A stretch of DNA of 34,779 bases from NCBI GenBank assembly GCA_025934895.1, contig JAICWH010000025.1, positions 1 to 34,779 of the forward strand, in the 5' to 3' direction. Shown one piece after another: positions 1-7,299 of this stretch. Made by a program: the position numbers and the translations under genes. Origin of the DNA: Nocardioidaceae bacterium (GTDB lineage: Bacteria > Actinomycetota > Actinomycetes > Propionibacteriales > Nocardioidaceae). Numbering within the stretch: position 1 is the stretch's first letter; every line of letters begins with the position of its first letter. The notes under the pieces were generated by a model, which was given only the letters and a program-made list of their open reading frames with translations, had not been told where the DNA came from and ran no database searches.

Positions 1-37
1 ACACGCCAACAGCACACCCCGCAACACCAAACCAGCC

Positions 38-54
38 CGCCGGCGAACCCGGCG
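38..54 (-). terminator. possible nucS terminator hairpin
   Basis: CGCCGG and CCGGCG form a 6-bp stem around a 5-nt loop, about 64 nt past the nucS stop codon. Read on the minus strand, the hairpin is followed by a T/G-rich stretch (GGCTGGTTTGG). The flanking bases 65-110 are much more A+T-rich than the rest of the window. No gene is recognisable in 1-117, although the left end could hold the edge of a gene outside the window. Confidence 0.35.
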
Positions 55-117
55 AGCCGACTTCCCCTTGCACAAATCAACAAAACCAAGCCCCTTGACT
101 TCGTCCCCATAGGCTGG

Positions 118-792
118 TCAGAACAGCCGCTCCGCCGGGTCGTCCATGCCGCGCAGGGCGTCGTAGTCGACCACGGCACAGGCGATGCCCCGGTCGGTGG
201 CCAGGACCCGCGCCTGTGGCTTGATCTCCTGAGCGGCGAAGATCCCGCGCACCGGGCGCAGCGTTGGGTCCCGGTTGAGAAGCTCGAGGTAGCGGGTCAG
301 CTGCTCGACGCCGTCGATCTCGCCGCGGCGCTTGATCTCCACCGCGACCGAGCCGCCCTGCGGGTCGCGGCACATGAGGTCCACCGGTCCGATCGCGGTC
401 GGGAACTCGCGTCGCACGAGCGAGAGGCCCTCGCCCAGCGTGGCCGGGTGGTCGGCGAGCAGCTCCTGCAGGTGCCTCTCCACGCCGTCCTTCTGCAGAC
501 CGGGGTCGACGCCGAGGTCGTGGGCGCTGTCGTGCAGCACATCGGCGAGGAGGATCCGCAGGGTGTCGCCCTCCCTGCCCGTGACCAGCCATTCGGCCAC
601 GCCATCCTCGCCGGTGCCCTCGACGACCTTGCACGGTGGGGACATCCAGTTCAGGGGCTTGTAGGAGCCGCCGTCGGAGTGCACCAGCACCGACCCGTCG
701 TTCTTGACCATCACCAGGCGGGTCGCCATCGGCAGGTGGGCGGTCAGCCGGCCGGCATAGTCGACCTGGCAGCGGGCAACCACGAGTCTCAC
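118..792 (-). CDS. nucS: Endonuclease NucS (EndoMS), mismatch repair
   Basis: This is the mismatch-specific endonuclease that replaces MutS/MutL in most actinobacteria; it cleaves both strands at certain mismatches. The 224-aa length fits the family. The N-terminal domain starts [15 protein letters not shown] and contains the family block [15 protein letters not shown] (about residues 39-53). The PD-(D/E)XK nuclease core is visible as D138 (in GPVDLMC) and E152-x-K154 (in VAVEIKRRG). The C-terminus ends in ERLF, resembling the short beta-clamp-binding tail described for this family. I chose the GTG at 792 because homologues begin at MRLVIARCQ; an ATG further upstream would add 25 arginine-rich residues and overlap the divergent gene. 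No Shine-Dalgarno is seen, but TAGATT lies 7 nt upstream, which suggests a leaderless transcript. Confidence 0.95.
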   Translation of the reverse strand: MRLVVARCQVDYAGRLTAHLPMATRLVMVKNDGSVLVHSDGGSYKPLNWMSPPCKVVEGTGEDGVAEWLVTGREGDTLRILLADVLHDSAHDLGVDPGLQKDGVERHLQELLADHPATLGEGLSLVRREFPTAIGPVDLMCRDPQGGSVAVEIKRRGEIDGVEQLTRYLELLNRDPTLRPVRGIFAAQEIKPQARVLATDRGIACAVVDYDALRGMDDPAERLF

Positions 793-799
793 GCGCCGC

Positions 800-830
800 A
801 ATCTACGCCTGGGCCGGTGAGGTGCCTCAC
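800..830 (-). promoter_or_regulatory. nucS promoter region with a palindrome
   Basis: On the minus strand TAGATT (800-805) sits 7 nt before the nucS GTG, fitting an actinobacterial -10 of a leaderless transcript. Upstream, 817-830 is a perfect inverted repeat GTGAGG-TG-CCTCAC that would overlap the expected -35 position. It lies in the short interval between nucS and the divergent dehydrogenase gene, so a bound protein could affect both. No experimental support is visible. Confidence 0.4.
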
Positions 831-853
831 GGCGCGGCCCGGCTGCGCGTGCC

Positions 854-2656
854 ATGATGCGACGCATGGACAGCCCGGCATCAGCGCTTCACCCGGTCGG
901 CGTGGTCGGCCTCGGCACCATGGGTGCCGGCATCGCAGAGGTCTTCGCCCGCAACGGGTTCCCGGTGGTGGGAGTCGAGCTGACCGAGGAGACCCTCGAG
1001 CGTGGCCGGCAGCACGTCGAGCACTCGACGGCCCGGGCCGTCAAGCGCGGGAAGCTCATCGAGACCGAGCAGGCCGAGCTCGTGGGTCGGATCAGCTTCA
1101 CCACCGACCTGGCCGAGGTCAAGGACTGCCTGCTGGTCGTCGAGGCGGTCGTCGAGCAGCTCGCGGTCAAGCAGCAGATCTTCCGGGCGCTCGACGAGGT
1201 CGTCTCCGCGGACGCCGTACTCGCGACCAACACCTCCTCGCTCTCGGTCACCGAGATCTCGGCCGCGACCGCGCACCCCGGCCGGGTGGTCGGACTGCAC
1301 TTCTTCAACCCGGCGCCGGTCCAGGACCTGGTCGAGGTCATCCGCACGGTGGTCACCGAGCCCGAGGTGCTGGAGCGTACGGCGGAGCTGGCGAGGTCGC
1401 TGCACAAGACACCCGTCGTCGTCGGGGACAAGGCGGGGTTCATCGCCAACGCCCTGCTGTTCGGCTACCTCAACCACGCCGCCTCGATGTTCGAGAGCCG
1501 CTACGCCTCCCGTGAGGACCTCGACGCGGCGATGCGCCTGGGCTGCGGCTACCCGATGGGACCGCTGGCCCTGCTGGACCTGATCGGCCTGGACACCGCC
1601 TACGAGATCCTCGACACGATGTACAAGCAGGGCCGCGACCGGCTGCACGCCCCGGTCCCGATCCTCAAGCAGATGGTGTCGGCCGGCCTGCTGGGCCGCA
1701 AGTCGGGGCGCGGCTTCTACACCTACGAGGGCCCGGACAGCCCGGTCGTGGTCGACGACGCGCTGACCCCGTCGGCCGACGCCGGCCCGCGGCTGCGGCA
1801 CGACATCGCGACGGTCGGGGTGGTGGGGACCGGCACGATGGCGACCGGCATCGTGGAGGTCTTCGCCAAGGCGGGCTTCCCGGTCGTCTACGTCGGCCGC
1901 AGCGAGGAACGGGTGGCCCGGCTGTCCGCCGCGGTCCGGAAGTCCCTGGAGAAGGCGGTCCAGCGGGGCCGACTCGAGGAGTCGGCCCGCGACGCGACGC
2001 TGTCGAGGCTGCAGGGGACCACCTCGCTCGACGAGCTGGGTCAGGTCGACCTCGTCGTCGAGGCGATCGCCGAGGACCTGCTGAGCAAGACGGCGCTGAT
2101 GGAGAACCTCGACGAGATCTGCAAGCCGGGCGCGATCCTCGCGACGACCACGTCGTCCCTCCCGGTGATCGCGCTGGCCGGGGCGACGAGCCGCCCGCAG
2201 CACGTGGTCGGGATGCACTTCTTCAACCCGGCGCCGGTGATGAGGCTGGTGGAGGTGGTCAGCACGGTGCGGACCGGTGACGAGGTCGCGGAGACGGCGC
2301 GTGCGCTGTGTGCCCGGCTCGGCAAGGTGCCGGTCTCCTGCGGTGACCGCGCCGGGTTCATCGTCAACGCGCTGCTGTTCCCCTACCTCAACGACGCGGT
2401 GAAGATGCTCGAGGCGCACTACGCGACCGCCGACGACATCGACACCGCGATGAAGCACGGCTGCGCCCTGCCGATGGGCCCCTTCGAGCTGTTGGACGTG
2501 GTCGGCAACGACGTCTCCCTGGCGATCCAGCGCGAGCTCTACCTGGAGTTCCGGGAGCCCGGGTTCGCTCCCTCGCCGCTGCTCGAGCACCTGGTGACCG
2601 CGGGCTACCTGGGCCGCAAGACGGGCCGCGGCTTCCGGGACCACACGACGCGATGA
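854..2656 (+). CDS. Tandem-duplicated 3-hydroxyacyl-CoA (3-hydroxybutyryl-CoA) dehydrogenase
   Basis: Predicted to oxidise/reduce 3-hydroxyacyl-CoA and 3-ketoacyl-CoA with NAD(P). The 600-aa product is two full copies of the ~285-aa HBDH fold in one chain. Each copy has a Rossmann GxGxxG motif (residues ~18-25, VGLGTMGAG; ~323-332, VGTGTMATG), an SSL segment and the catalytic-His motif GLHFFNPAP (H149) or GMHFFNPAP (H455). Each ends with a C-terminal helical domain closing on GRKSGRGF or GRKTGRGF. Both copies look catalytically intact. The start is uncertain: ATGs at 854 and 866 are both possible and neither has a clear Shine-Dalgarno. The 866 ATG has CATGAT 7 nt upstream and could be leaderless. 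The stop overlaps the next start by 4 bp. It could feed the Ccr branch or beta-oxidation. Confidence 0.9.
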   Translation: MMRRMDSPASALHPVGVVGLGTMGAGIAEVFARNGFPVVGVELTEETLERGRQHVEHSTARAVKRGKLIETEQAELVGRISFTTDLAEVKDCLLVVEAVVEQLAVKQQIFRALDEVVSADAVLATNTSSLSVTEISAATAHPGRVVGLHFFNPAPVQDLVEVIRTVVTEPEVLERTAELARSLHKTPVVVGDKAGFIANALLFGYLNHAASMFESRYASREDLDAAMRLGCGYPMGPLALLDLIGLDTAYEILDTMYKQGRDRLHAPVPILKQMVSAGLLGRKSGRGFYTYEGPDSPVVVDDALTPSADAGPRLRHDIATVGVVGTGTMATGIVEVFAKAGFPVVYVGRSEERVARLSAAVRKSLEKAVQRGRLEESARDATLSRLQGTTSLDELGQVDLVVEAIAEDLLSKTALMENLDEICKPGAILATTTSSLPVIALAGATSRPQHVVGMHFFNPAPVMRLVEVVSTVRTGDEVAETARALCARLGKVPVSCGDRAGFIVNALLFPYLNDAVKMLEAHYATADDIDTAMKHGCALPMGPFELLDVVGNDVSLAIQRELYLEFREPGFAPSPLLEHLVTAGYLGRKTGRGFRDHTTR

Positions 2657-3252
2657 CGACCAGCCGGCTGGAGGCCTTCAGTGACGGCGTGCTGGCCATC
2701 ATCATCACGATCATGGTCCTCGAGCTGCACGTGCCGCACGGCGACGGCTGGGCGGCACTGCGCGATGCCGCCCCCAGCTTCTCGACCTACGCGCTGAGCT
2801 TCGTCTACGTCGGGATCTACTGGAACAACCATCACCACATGTTCCAGGTCATCGAGTACGTCTCCGGCGGGGTCCTGTGGGCCAACCTGCACCTGCTGTT
2901 CTGGCTCTCGCTGTTCCCGTTCAGCACCGGCTGGATGGACGCGAGCGGCTTCGCACGGGTGCCCACCATCGTCTACGGCGTCAACCTGCTGCTGGCCGCG
3001 ATCGCCTTCTACCTGGTCGAGGTCACGGTGAAGGCAGGGCGCGGCGGGTCGCGCCTGGCCGCTGCCCTCGGCCGTGACCTCAAGGGCAAGCTGTCACCGT
3101 TCATGTACCTCACGGGCATCGCCCTGGCCCTCCTCACCCCGTGGCTCGGCGTCGCTGTCTTCGTGGTCGCCGCCCTGGTCTGGCTGGTGCCCGACCGTCG
3201 CGTGGAGCGCTACCTGCGCTCGGAGGCGGCTGCCCAGGACCTCCCGGCATGA
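2653..3252 (+). CDS. TMEM175-like potassium channel (DUF1211 family)
   Basis: A 199-aa integral membrane protein with about six hydrophobic segments. The family signature is at the N-terminus: R5 followed by FSDGV (residues 9-13) and AIIIT at the start of TM1, the FSDG-type pore motif of bacterial TMEM175 channels. The second family block YWNNHHHMF lies around residues 56-64. Bacterial members form tetrameric K+-permeable channels; ion selectivity cannot be judged here. The ATG overlaps the previous stop (ATGA) and its own stop overlaps the next start (ATGA), so it is translationally coupled on both sides. A functional link to the dehydrogenase upstream is not evident. Confidence 0.88.
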   Translation: MTTSRLEAFSDGVLAIIITIMVLELHVPHGDGWAALRDAAPSFSTYALSFVYVGIYWNNHHHMFQVIEYVSGGVLWANLHLLFWLSLFPFSTGWMDASGFARVPTIVYGVNLLLAAIAFYLVEVTVKAGRGGSRLAAALGRDLKGKLSPFMYLTGIALALLTPWLGVAVFVVAALVWLVPDRRVERYLRSEAAAQDLPA

Positions 3253-3488
3253 GCGGCGACCGCGTCGAGCGGTTCCGTGGTGAGGAGTACGTCGTCCGCA
3301 GCGTCACCGGGTCCGCGGCCACCAAGGCCTACCGGTGTCCGGGCTGCCACCAGCCGATCCGCCCCGCGACCCCGCACACCGTGGCGTGGCCGGTGCTGCC
3401 CTCCACGTTCGGGTCGACCGCGTCCGGGCTCGACGAGCGGCGGCACTGGCACAACGGCTGCTGGAGATCACGTGAGTCCCGTCGGTGA
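3249..3488 (+). CDS. Small zinc-finger-like conserved protein (79 aa)
   Basis: A 79-aa soluble protein. It contains YRCPGC (CxxC, about residues 28-33) and, near the C-terminus, an RRHWHNGCW block whose His and Cys residues could complete a zinc site. The layout CPGC-x-Q-x-I-R-x-x-T-P-H, then AWP, then RRHWH-x-x-CW, matches a small actinobacterial family often left as hypothetical or mislabelled 'ATP/GTP-binding protein'; no nucleotide-binding motif is present. The ATG overlaps the channel gene's stop by 4 bp, and the hydrolase starts 10 bp downstream. Function unknown. Confidence 0.75.
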   Translation: MSGDRVERFRGEEYVVRSVTGSAATKAYRCPGCHQPIRPATPHTVAWPVLPSTFGSTASGLDERRHWHNGCWRSRESRR

Positions 3489-3498
3489 GAATGGGCCC

Positions 3499-4245
3499 AT
3501 GCCGAGGATCCGAGCCAACTCCGTCCTTCCCGCCCGTCGGGAGCCGCTGACCCTGCACACCGCGGACGGGATGGCCCTGGTGGGAGAGCTGGCGCTCCCG
3601 CTCGACCGGGACCCGGTGGCCACGTTGGTCTGCCTGCATCCGCTGCCCACCCACGGCGGAATGATGGACAGCCACGTGCTCCGCAAGGCCGCGTTCCGGC
3701 TGCCCGCTCTCGCCGGCATCGCTGTGCTGCGCTTCAACACCCGAGGGACCTCGAGCATCCAGGGCACCAGCGAGGGTTCCTTCGACAACGCCGTGGGCGA
3801 GAGGTTCGACGTCGCGGCCGCCATCGAGTACGCCGAGTTCCACGACCTGCCCCACATCTGGGTGCTGGGCTGGTCCTTCGGCACCGACCTGGTGCTGATG
3901 CACGCCGGCGACCCGGCGGTCGAGGGGGCCGTCCTGCTGTCGCCTCCGCTGCGGTTCAGCACCCCTGACCACCTGGCCCGGTGGGCCGCCTCGGGCAAGC
4001 CGCTGGTCGCGCTGGTTCCCGAGCACGACGACTACCTCCAGCCGACCGAGGCCCGGGAGCGGTTCGCGGCCGTCCCGCAGGCCGAGGTGGTCGGGGTGGA
4101 CGGCGCCAAGCACCTGTGGGTCGGCGACGCCGACAAGGTGCTGGACCTGGTCGTGGCCCGGGTCGCTCCCGGGGTCGACGTACCGCTGCCCCGGGAGTGG
4201 CCCGGGCCGATGGAGACGGCCGACACGTCGGCGTACGCCGGCTAG
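3499..4245 (+). CDS. Alpha/beta hydrolase
   Basis: A 248-aa cytoplasmic alpha/beta-hydrolase fold protein of unknown substrate. The nucleophile elbow is LGWSFGTD with Ser126 (G-x-S-x-G). An oxyanion-type loop, HPLPTHGG, lies at residues 47-54, the likely acid is D177 or D178 in PEHDDY, and the catalytic His is H205 in GAKHLW. The motif RFNTRG (78-83) is typical of the esterase/dienelactone-hydrolase-like subgroup. I chose the ATG at 3499 because the fold begins just after it and upstream in-frame sequence overlaps the preceding gene. GAGAAT sits 6 nt upstream and may be a leaderless -10. It follows the 79-aa gene by 10 bp, so it may be read with that operon. Confidence 0.85.
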   Translation: MPRIRANSVLPARREPLTLHTADGMALVGELALPLDRDPVATLVCLHPLPTHGGMMDSHVLRKAAFRLPALAGIAVLRFNTRGTSSIQGTSEGSFDNAVGERFDVAAAIEYAEFHDLPHIWVLGWSFGTDLVLMHAGDPAVEGAVLLSPPLRFSTPDHLARWAASGKPLVALVPEHDDYLQPTEARERFAAVPQAEVVGVDGAKHLWVGDADKVLDLVVARVAPGVDVPLPREWPGPMETADTSAYAG

Positions 4246-4260
4246 CCCCCTCCCGACCCC

Positions 4261-4284
4261 GCCGACCCGGCCCGTCCGCAGGCC
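4261..4284 (+). repeat. Single copy of the 32-bp repeat family core
   Basis: GCCGACCCGG followed by CCCGTCCGCAGGCC, 16 bp after the hydrolase stop, differs at only three positions (GCA versus CCG) from the minus-strand unit of the array at 4701-4824. It reads in the same direction as the hydrolase gene. Confidence 0.6.
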
Positions 4285-4322
4285 GAACCTTCGAGATGGG
4301 GGGCGGAGCCGCAACCCTTCGA

Positions 4323-4392
4323 ACAGGCACTCGTGCGACTCGCCATCGCCAGTGAGGCCTAGGCGAGCCTCACACCGGCTGCGAGTGCCTGT
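4323..4392. other. Nested inverted repeat, candidate structured RNA
   Basis: An 11-bp perfect outer stem, ACAGGCACTCG (4323-4333) with CGAGTGCCTGT (4382-4392), encloses a 7-bp inner stem, GTGAGGC (4352-4358) with GCCTCAC (4367-4373), around an 8-nt loop. The loop-side bases GGCGAG (4362-4367) are complementary to CTCGCC (4339-4344), and GGCGA also to a second TCGCC at 4346-4350, so a pseudoknot is possible. There is no T-run, so it is not a classical terminator. It matches no RNA family I recognise, and strand and transcription are unknown. Confidence 0.45.
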
Positions 4393-4700
4393 CCGAGCGG
4401 TCATGCGATCAGGTGGCGCACGGGCGCCAGGAGCACCTTCGACCATCTGTGACCTGACCGGAGCTGAGCTGCCCCAGGTTGCGCCCCTGGAAGCTGGGCG
4501 GGGTCGCAGGTATGAGTGACGTGCCGGATACCGCCCGGGTAGCCCCAACAGGTGAGAGGTCCGGCGGGTTGAGGGATGTGCCGAGAGCCTCTTGCACGGA
4601 GCAATCACGTGGGCCGTGACCGGGCGCGGACGCTGCGGCCTCGTCCCTGTTGCATCGTGTGTAACGAGGCGCTCATGTCGGGGGAGGGTCAAACCCGCCC

Positions 4701-4824
4701 GGGGCCTGCGGATGCGCCGGGTCGGCACCCCGGGGGCCTGCGGATGCGCCGGGTCGGCACCCCGGGGGCCTGCGGATGCGCCGGGTCGGCACCCCGGGGG
4801 TCTGCGGATGGGCCGGGTCGGCGG
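4701..4824 (-). repeat. Tandem array of 32-bp repeats (3.9 copies)
   Basis: Three near-identical 32-bp units (4701-4732, 4733-4764, 4765-4796) and a diverged partial fourth (4797-4824), head to tail without spacers. Read on the minus strand the core is CCGACCCGG then CGCATCCGCAGG. The array ends 7 bp from the stop codon of the minus-strand AI-2E-family gene and reads in the sense direction of that gene. It is not CRISPR: there are no variable spacers. Confidence 0.9.
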
Positions 4825-4831
4825 AGAACGG

Positions 4832-5971
4832 CTAGCGGGCCTGCTGCCGAGGCACCAGCACCTCTCGGACGAGCAGGGTGAGGGCGGCCGCGGTCGGGAT
4901 GGCCAGCAGCGCTCCGATGACGCCGAGCAGCGAGGCGCCGATGAGAGCGGCGATGACGATCAGCGAGCCGGGCAGGTCGACCGAACGGGACATCACCCGC
5001 GGGTAGATCACGTAGTTCTCGAACTGCTGGTAGAGGATGTAGAAGATCAGGCAGTAGAGGCCGGTCAACGGGTCCGTCGCGAAGCCGATCGCCGTGACGA
5101 CCACCGCCCCCAGCGTCGCGCCGATCATGGGGATCACGTCGAGGATGGTGACGACAGCCGCGAGGGCGACGGCGTACTGGTGGAGCCCGACGACCAGCAG
5201 GAAGATCAGCGAGCTGATGCCCGCGGCCATCGCGACGAAGAACGCCCCGGACACGTAGGCCCCGACGCTGTGCAGGATCCGGTCGCCCAGATCGGTCACC
5301 CGGTCGCGTCGGCTCGCCGGTGCGAACCGGTAGAGCGAGTGCTTCACCTTGGGCAGTGTCGAGAGGAAGTACAGCGTGAGGACGACGACGACGAAGGTGT
5401 TGGCCAGGAACGACAACAGCTTGATCCCGACGCCGACGACGCCGCCGAACACCGCGGTGCCGAAGTTCTTGCCGGTCACGGCGTCCTGGACCTTCGCGAT
5501 CACGTGGTAGCGCCGGTCGACGTCCTTGATCTGCGAGTTGCTCTGCAGCTCCTTGAACCACTTCGGCGCGTTGTCGGCGATCAGTGTGACCTGGTCGGCG
5601 ATCACCGGCACGAGGGCCACCAGGAACAGAGCCACGGCAGCCAGTACGACGATCACGACCACGAGCACCGCCACGGACCGGGCCAGCCCTCGCCGCCCGA
5701 GCCACTCGACAGCCGGGTTGAGCCCCACCGCGAGGAACATCGAGACGACCACGAGGATCAGGATCGACCCGATGGACAGGATCAGCCCGCCGAGCCACCA
5801 GGCCAGCAGGGCGCCCAACGCGAGGAAGAAGCCGATCCTGAAGGGATGCAGCCTGTCGACGTCGACAGGGGAGTGTGGGATGTGCGGGTCATCGGGGGCC
5901 GGAGCCCGAGGCGGCCGGGGCGGCGGGCCGGTCCTGGACCTACGACTGGCCCGCCAGCCTCGCATGCTCAC
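4832..5971 (-). CDS. AI-2E/PerM-family transporter
   Basis: A 379-aa polytopic inner-membrane protein. The N-terminus (about 40 residues) is Arg/Pro-rich and cytoplasmic. Two membrane segments follow (about 47-67 and 70-85), then a hairpin (about 98-125), an extracytoplasmic region with helices (125-180), and a C-terminal bundle. The bundle holds the family hallmarks DVIPMIGATLGA, FENYVIYPRVM and the glycine-rich LLGVIGALLAIP. Members are assigned to signal export, Na+/H+ exchange or unknown transport, so the substrate is not predictable. Its GTG start overlaps the stop of the DivIVA-like gene (GTGA), implying coupled translation from a common transcript. The gene is followed at once by a 32-bp repeat array. 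Confidence 0.88.
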   Translation of the reverse strand: MSMRGWRASRRSRTGPPPRPPRAPAPDDPHIPHSPVDVDRLHPFRIGFFLALGALLAWWLGGLILSIGSILILVVVSMFLAVGLNPAVEWLGRRGLARSVAVLVVVIVVLAAVALFLVALVPVIADQVTLIADNAPKWFKELQSNSQIKDVDRRYHVIAKVQDAVTGKNFGTAVFGGVVGVGIKLLSFLANTFVVVVLTLYFLSTLPKVKHSLYRFAPASRRDRVTDLGDRILHSVGAYVSGAFFVAMAAGISSLIFLLVVGLHQYAVALAAVVTILDVIPMIGATLGAVVVTAIGFATDPLTGLYCLIFYILYQQFENYVIYPRVMSRSVDLPGSLIVIAALIGASLLGVIGALLAIPTAAALTLLVREVLVPRQQAR

Positions 5972-7155
5972 GCGGGGCTGTTCCCCCCGGTCTCGTCACC
6001 GAAACCGGAGATGACGTCGCGCAGGGCGCCGAGCTGCGCCACGATCGAGTCGCGACGCTTCTGGTAGCGGTCCACCTCGGCCCGCAGGACGGCGAGGTCG
6101 CGCTCGGCCTCGGCCTGGCCGGCAGCGATGAAGCTGGCGGCCTGGGTCTGGGCGGAGGAGACGATCTGCTCCGCCTCCCGCCTGGCGTGGCTGACCAGCC
6201 GGCTCGCCTCGTCCTGCGCCTGCTGGCGCGCGGCATTCGCTCCGGCCGTGGCCTCGCGGGCCCGGCCCTCCGCCGCGTTGGCCCGTGCCTCCGCCTCCGC
6301 CACCAGCTTCTGGGTCTCCGTGGTGGCGCTGGTGTGGTGCTCCGCGGCCTCGCGGGTCAGCCGCTCCTTCTCGACCGCCAGCGTACGACGGACCTCCTGC
6401 ACCTCGCGGTCCGCAGCGGCGCGGGCCTGCTCCGCCTCGCGCCTGGCGCTGGTGCGCATCGCATTGGTCTCCTGCTCGGCGGCCAGCCGGAGCTGCTCGC
6501 TCTCCCGCTTCGCGGCCGCCAGCAGGTCGGCCGCCTCGGCCATCGCCTGGGACCGCTCCTGCTGGACCTCGGCCATCGTGCGGGTGCGGGTCTCGTCGAG
6601 CTCCTTGAGCTGCACCATCCTCATGTCCTCGGCGTCGCGGGCGGCCTGCGAGCGGAGCACCTCGGCGTCCCTGGCGGCGACCCGCCGCATCTCGTCCGCC
6701 TGCGCCTTGGCCTGCACGAGCACGTCGTCGGACTGCTCCTCCGCGAGTCGCAGCATCTCGCTGGCCCGACCGCCGAGCCCGGCGTAGGTCGGGTTCTCGT
6801 TCTCGGCGAGCTGGTTCCGGGTCTCGGTGAGCTGACGCTCGAGCGCGGCGATCGTGGCCCTCGCCTCCTCCAGGCCACTCGCGAGGCCGGTGAGGGCTGA
6901 CACGTGACGGTCGACCGCAGCGGTGTCGTAGCCACGGCGCACCACCGGGAAGGACGGCCGCTCGGGGACGGGAGCCGGCGCCGCAGCAGCTCGGGCCGGT
7001 GCCTGCGCGGCGGCCGGGCTCGCCGGCGCGGGTGGCGGCTGCCGCTGGACGGAAGCGGTCACCACCGGGATCACCTGGGTCGAGGCGGCGTCGTTCTCGT
7101 TGACTGCGGGGTCGTCGTGGTCGTCGAAGATGGACAGTCCGTTGCGGTCGCTCAT
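5968..7155 (-). CDS. DivIVA-domain coiled-coil protein
   Basis: A 395-aa cytoplasmic protein, probably a polarity, cell-wall-growth or cytoskeletal scaffold. Residues 1-30 are acidic and 38-68 an Ala/Pro-rich linker. At 69-87 is a DivIVA-like N-terminal motif (FPVVRRGYDTAAVDRHV). From about 90 to 385 the chain is one long Ala/Glu/Arg-rich heptad-type coiled coil resembling Streptomyces FilP/Scy-like proteins. I chose the ATG at 7155 because GGAGGAAAC stands 8 nt upstream; a longer frame to 7233 has no such site. It is coupled by a 4-bp overlap to the membrane protein downstream, so the two products may act together at the envelope. Confidence 0.82.
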   Translation of the reverse strand: MSDRNGLSIFDDHDDPAVNENDAASTQVIPVVTASVQRQPPPAPASPAAAQAPARAAAAPAPVPERPSFPVVRRGYDTAAVDRHVSALTGLASGLEEARATIAALERQLTETRNQLAENENPTYAGLGGRASEMLRLAEEQSDDVLVQAKAQADEMRRVAARDAEVLRSQAARDAEDMRMVQLKELDETRTRTMAEVQQERSQAMAEAADLLAAAKRESEQLRLAAEQETNAMRTSARREAEQARAAADREVQEVRRTLAVEKERLTREAAEHHTSATTETQKLVAEAEARANAAEGRAREATAGANAARQQAQDEASRLVSHARREAEQIVSSAQTQAASFIAAGQAEAERDLAVLRAEVDRYQKRRDSIVAQLGALRDVISGFGDETGGNSPA

Positions 7156-7299
7156 GGGGGTTGTTTCCTCCGTGTCGGGACAGCGTCGACTTCTCTGCTG
7201 CCGCTTGCATCCGAGTCGAGCACCAGTGTCCATGATGGCGCGCGAGAATCCAGCCAGGCACCCCGGTCGAGTCGTCCCGGGCGCGCCGCCGGACCGGGC

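Larger units (their letters stand above)
4246..4831. other. 586-bp non-coding gap between convergent genes
   Basis: The interval separates the 3' ends of the hydrolase (plus) and the AI-2E-family gene (minus). It contains a single copy of the 32-bp repeat family (4261-4284), a nested inverted repeat (4323-4392) and a tandem array (4701-4824). Small open frames on both strands have no Shine-Dalgarno, no recognisable family and mostly repeat-encoded residues, so I do not call a gene. About 300 bp (4393-4700) hold nothing I can name. No tRNA cloverleaf, RNase P or tmRNA signature was found. Confidence 0.6.

Noticed and set aside
881-2644. Long antisense open frame opposite the hydroxyacyl-CoA dehydrogenase
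   Set aside because: High GC produces long shadow frames; the composition is Arg/His/Val/Gly-rich without motifs, and the opposite strand encodes a clear enzyme.
4323-4392. tRNA or known riboswitch
   Set aside because: There is no cloverleaf, no GTTCRANNC T-loop in the right place, and no conserved cobalamin, TPP or SAM core could be recognised.
4701-4824. CRISPR-like regular repeats
   Set aside because: Whole 32-bp units are conserved head to tail with no variable spacers, and no cas gene is present in the window.
4576-4881. Possible small proteins in the 4.2-4.8 kb gap
   Set aside because: The frames consist largely of translated 32-bp repeats or run across them, lack ribosome-binding sites and show no known family.
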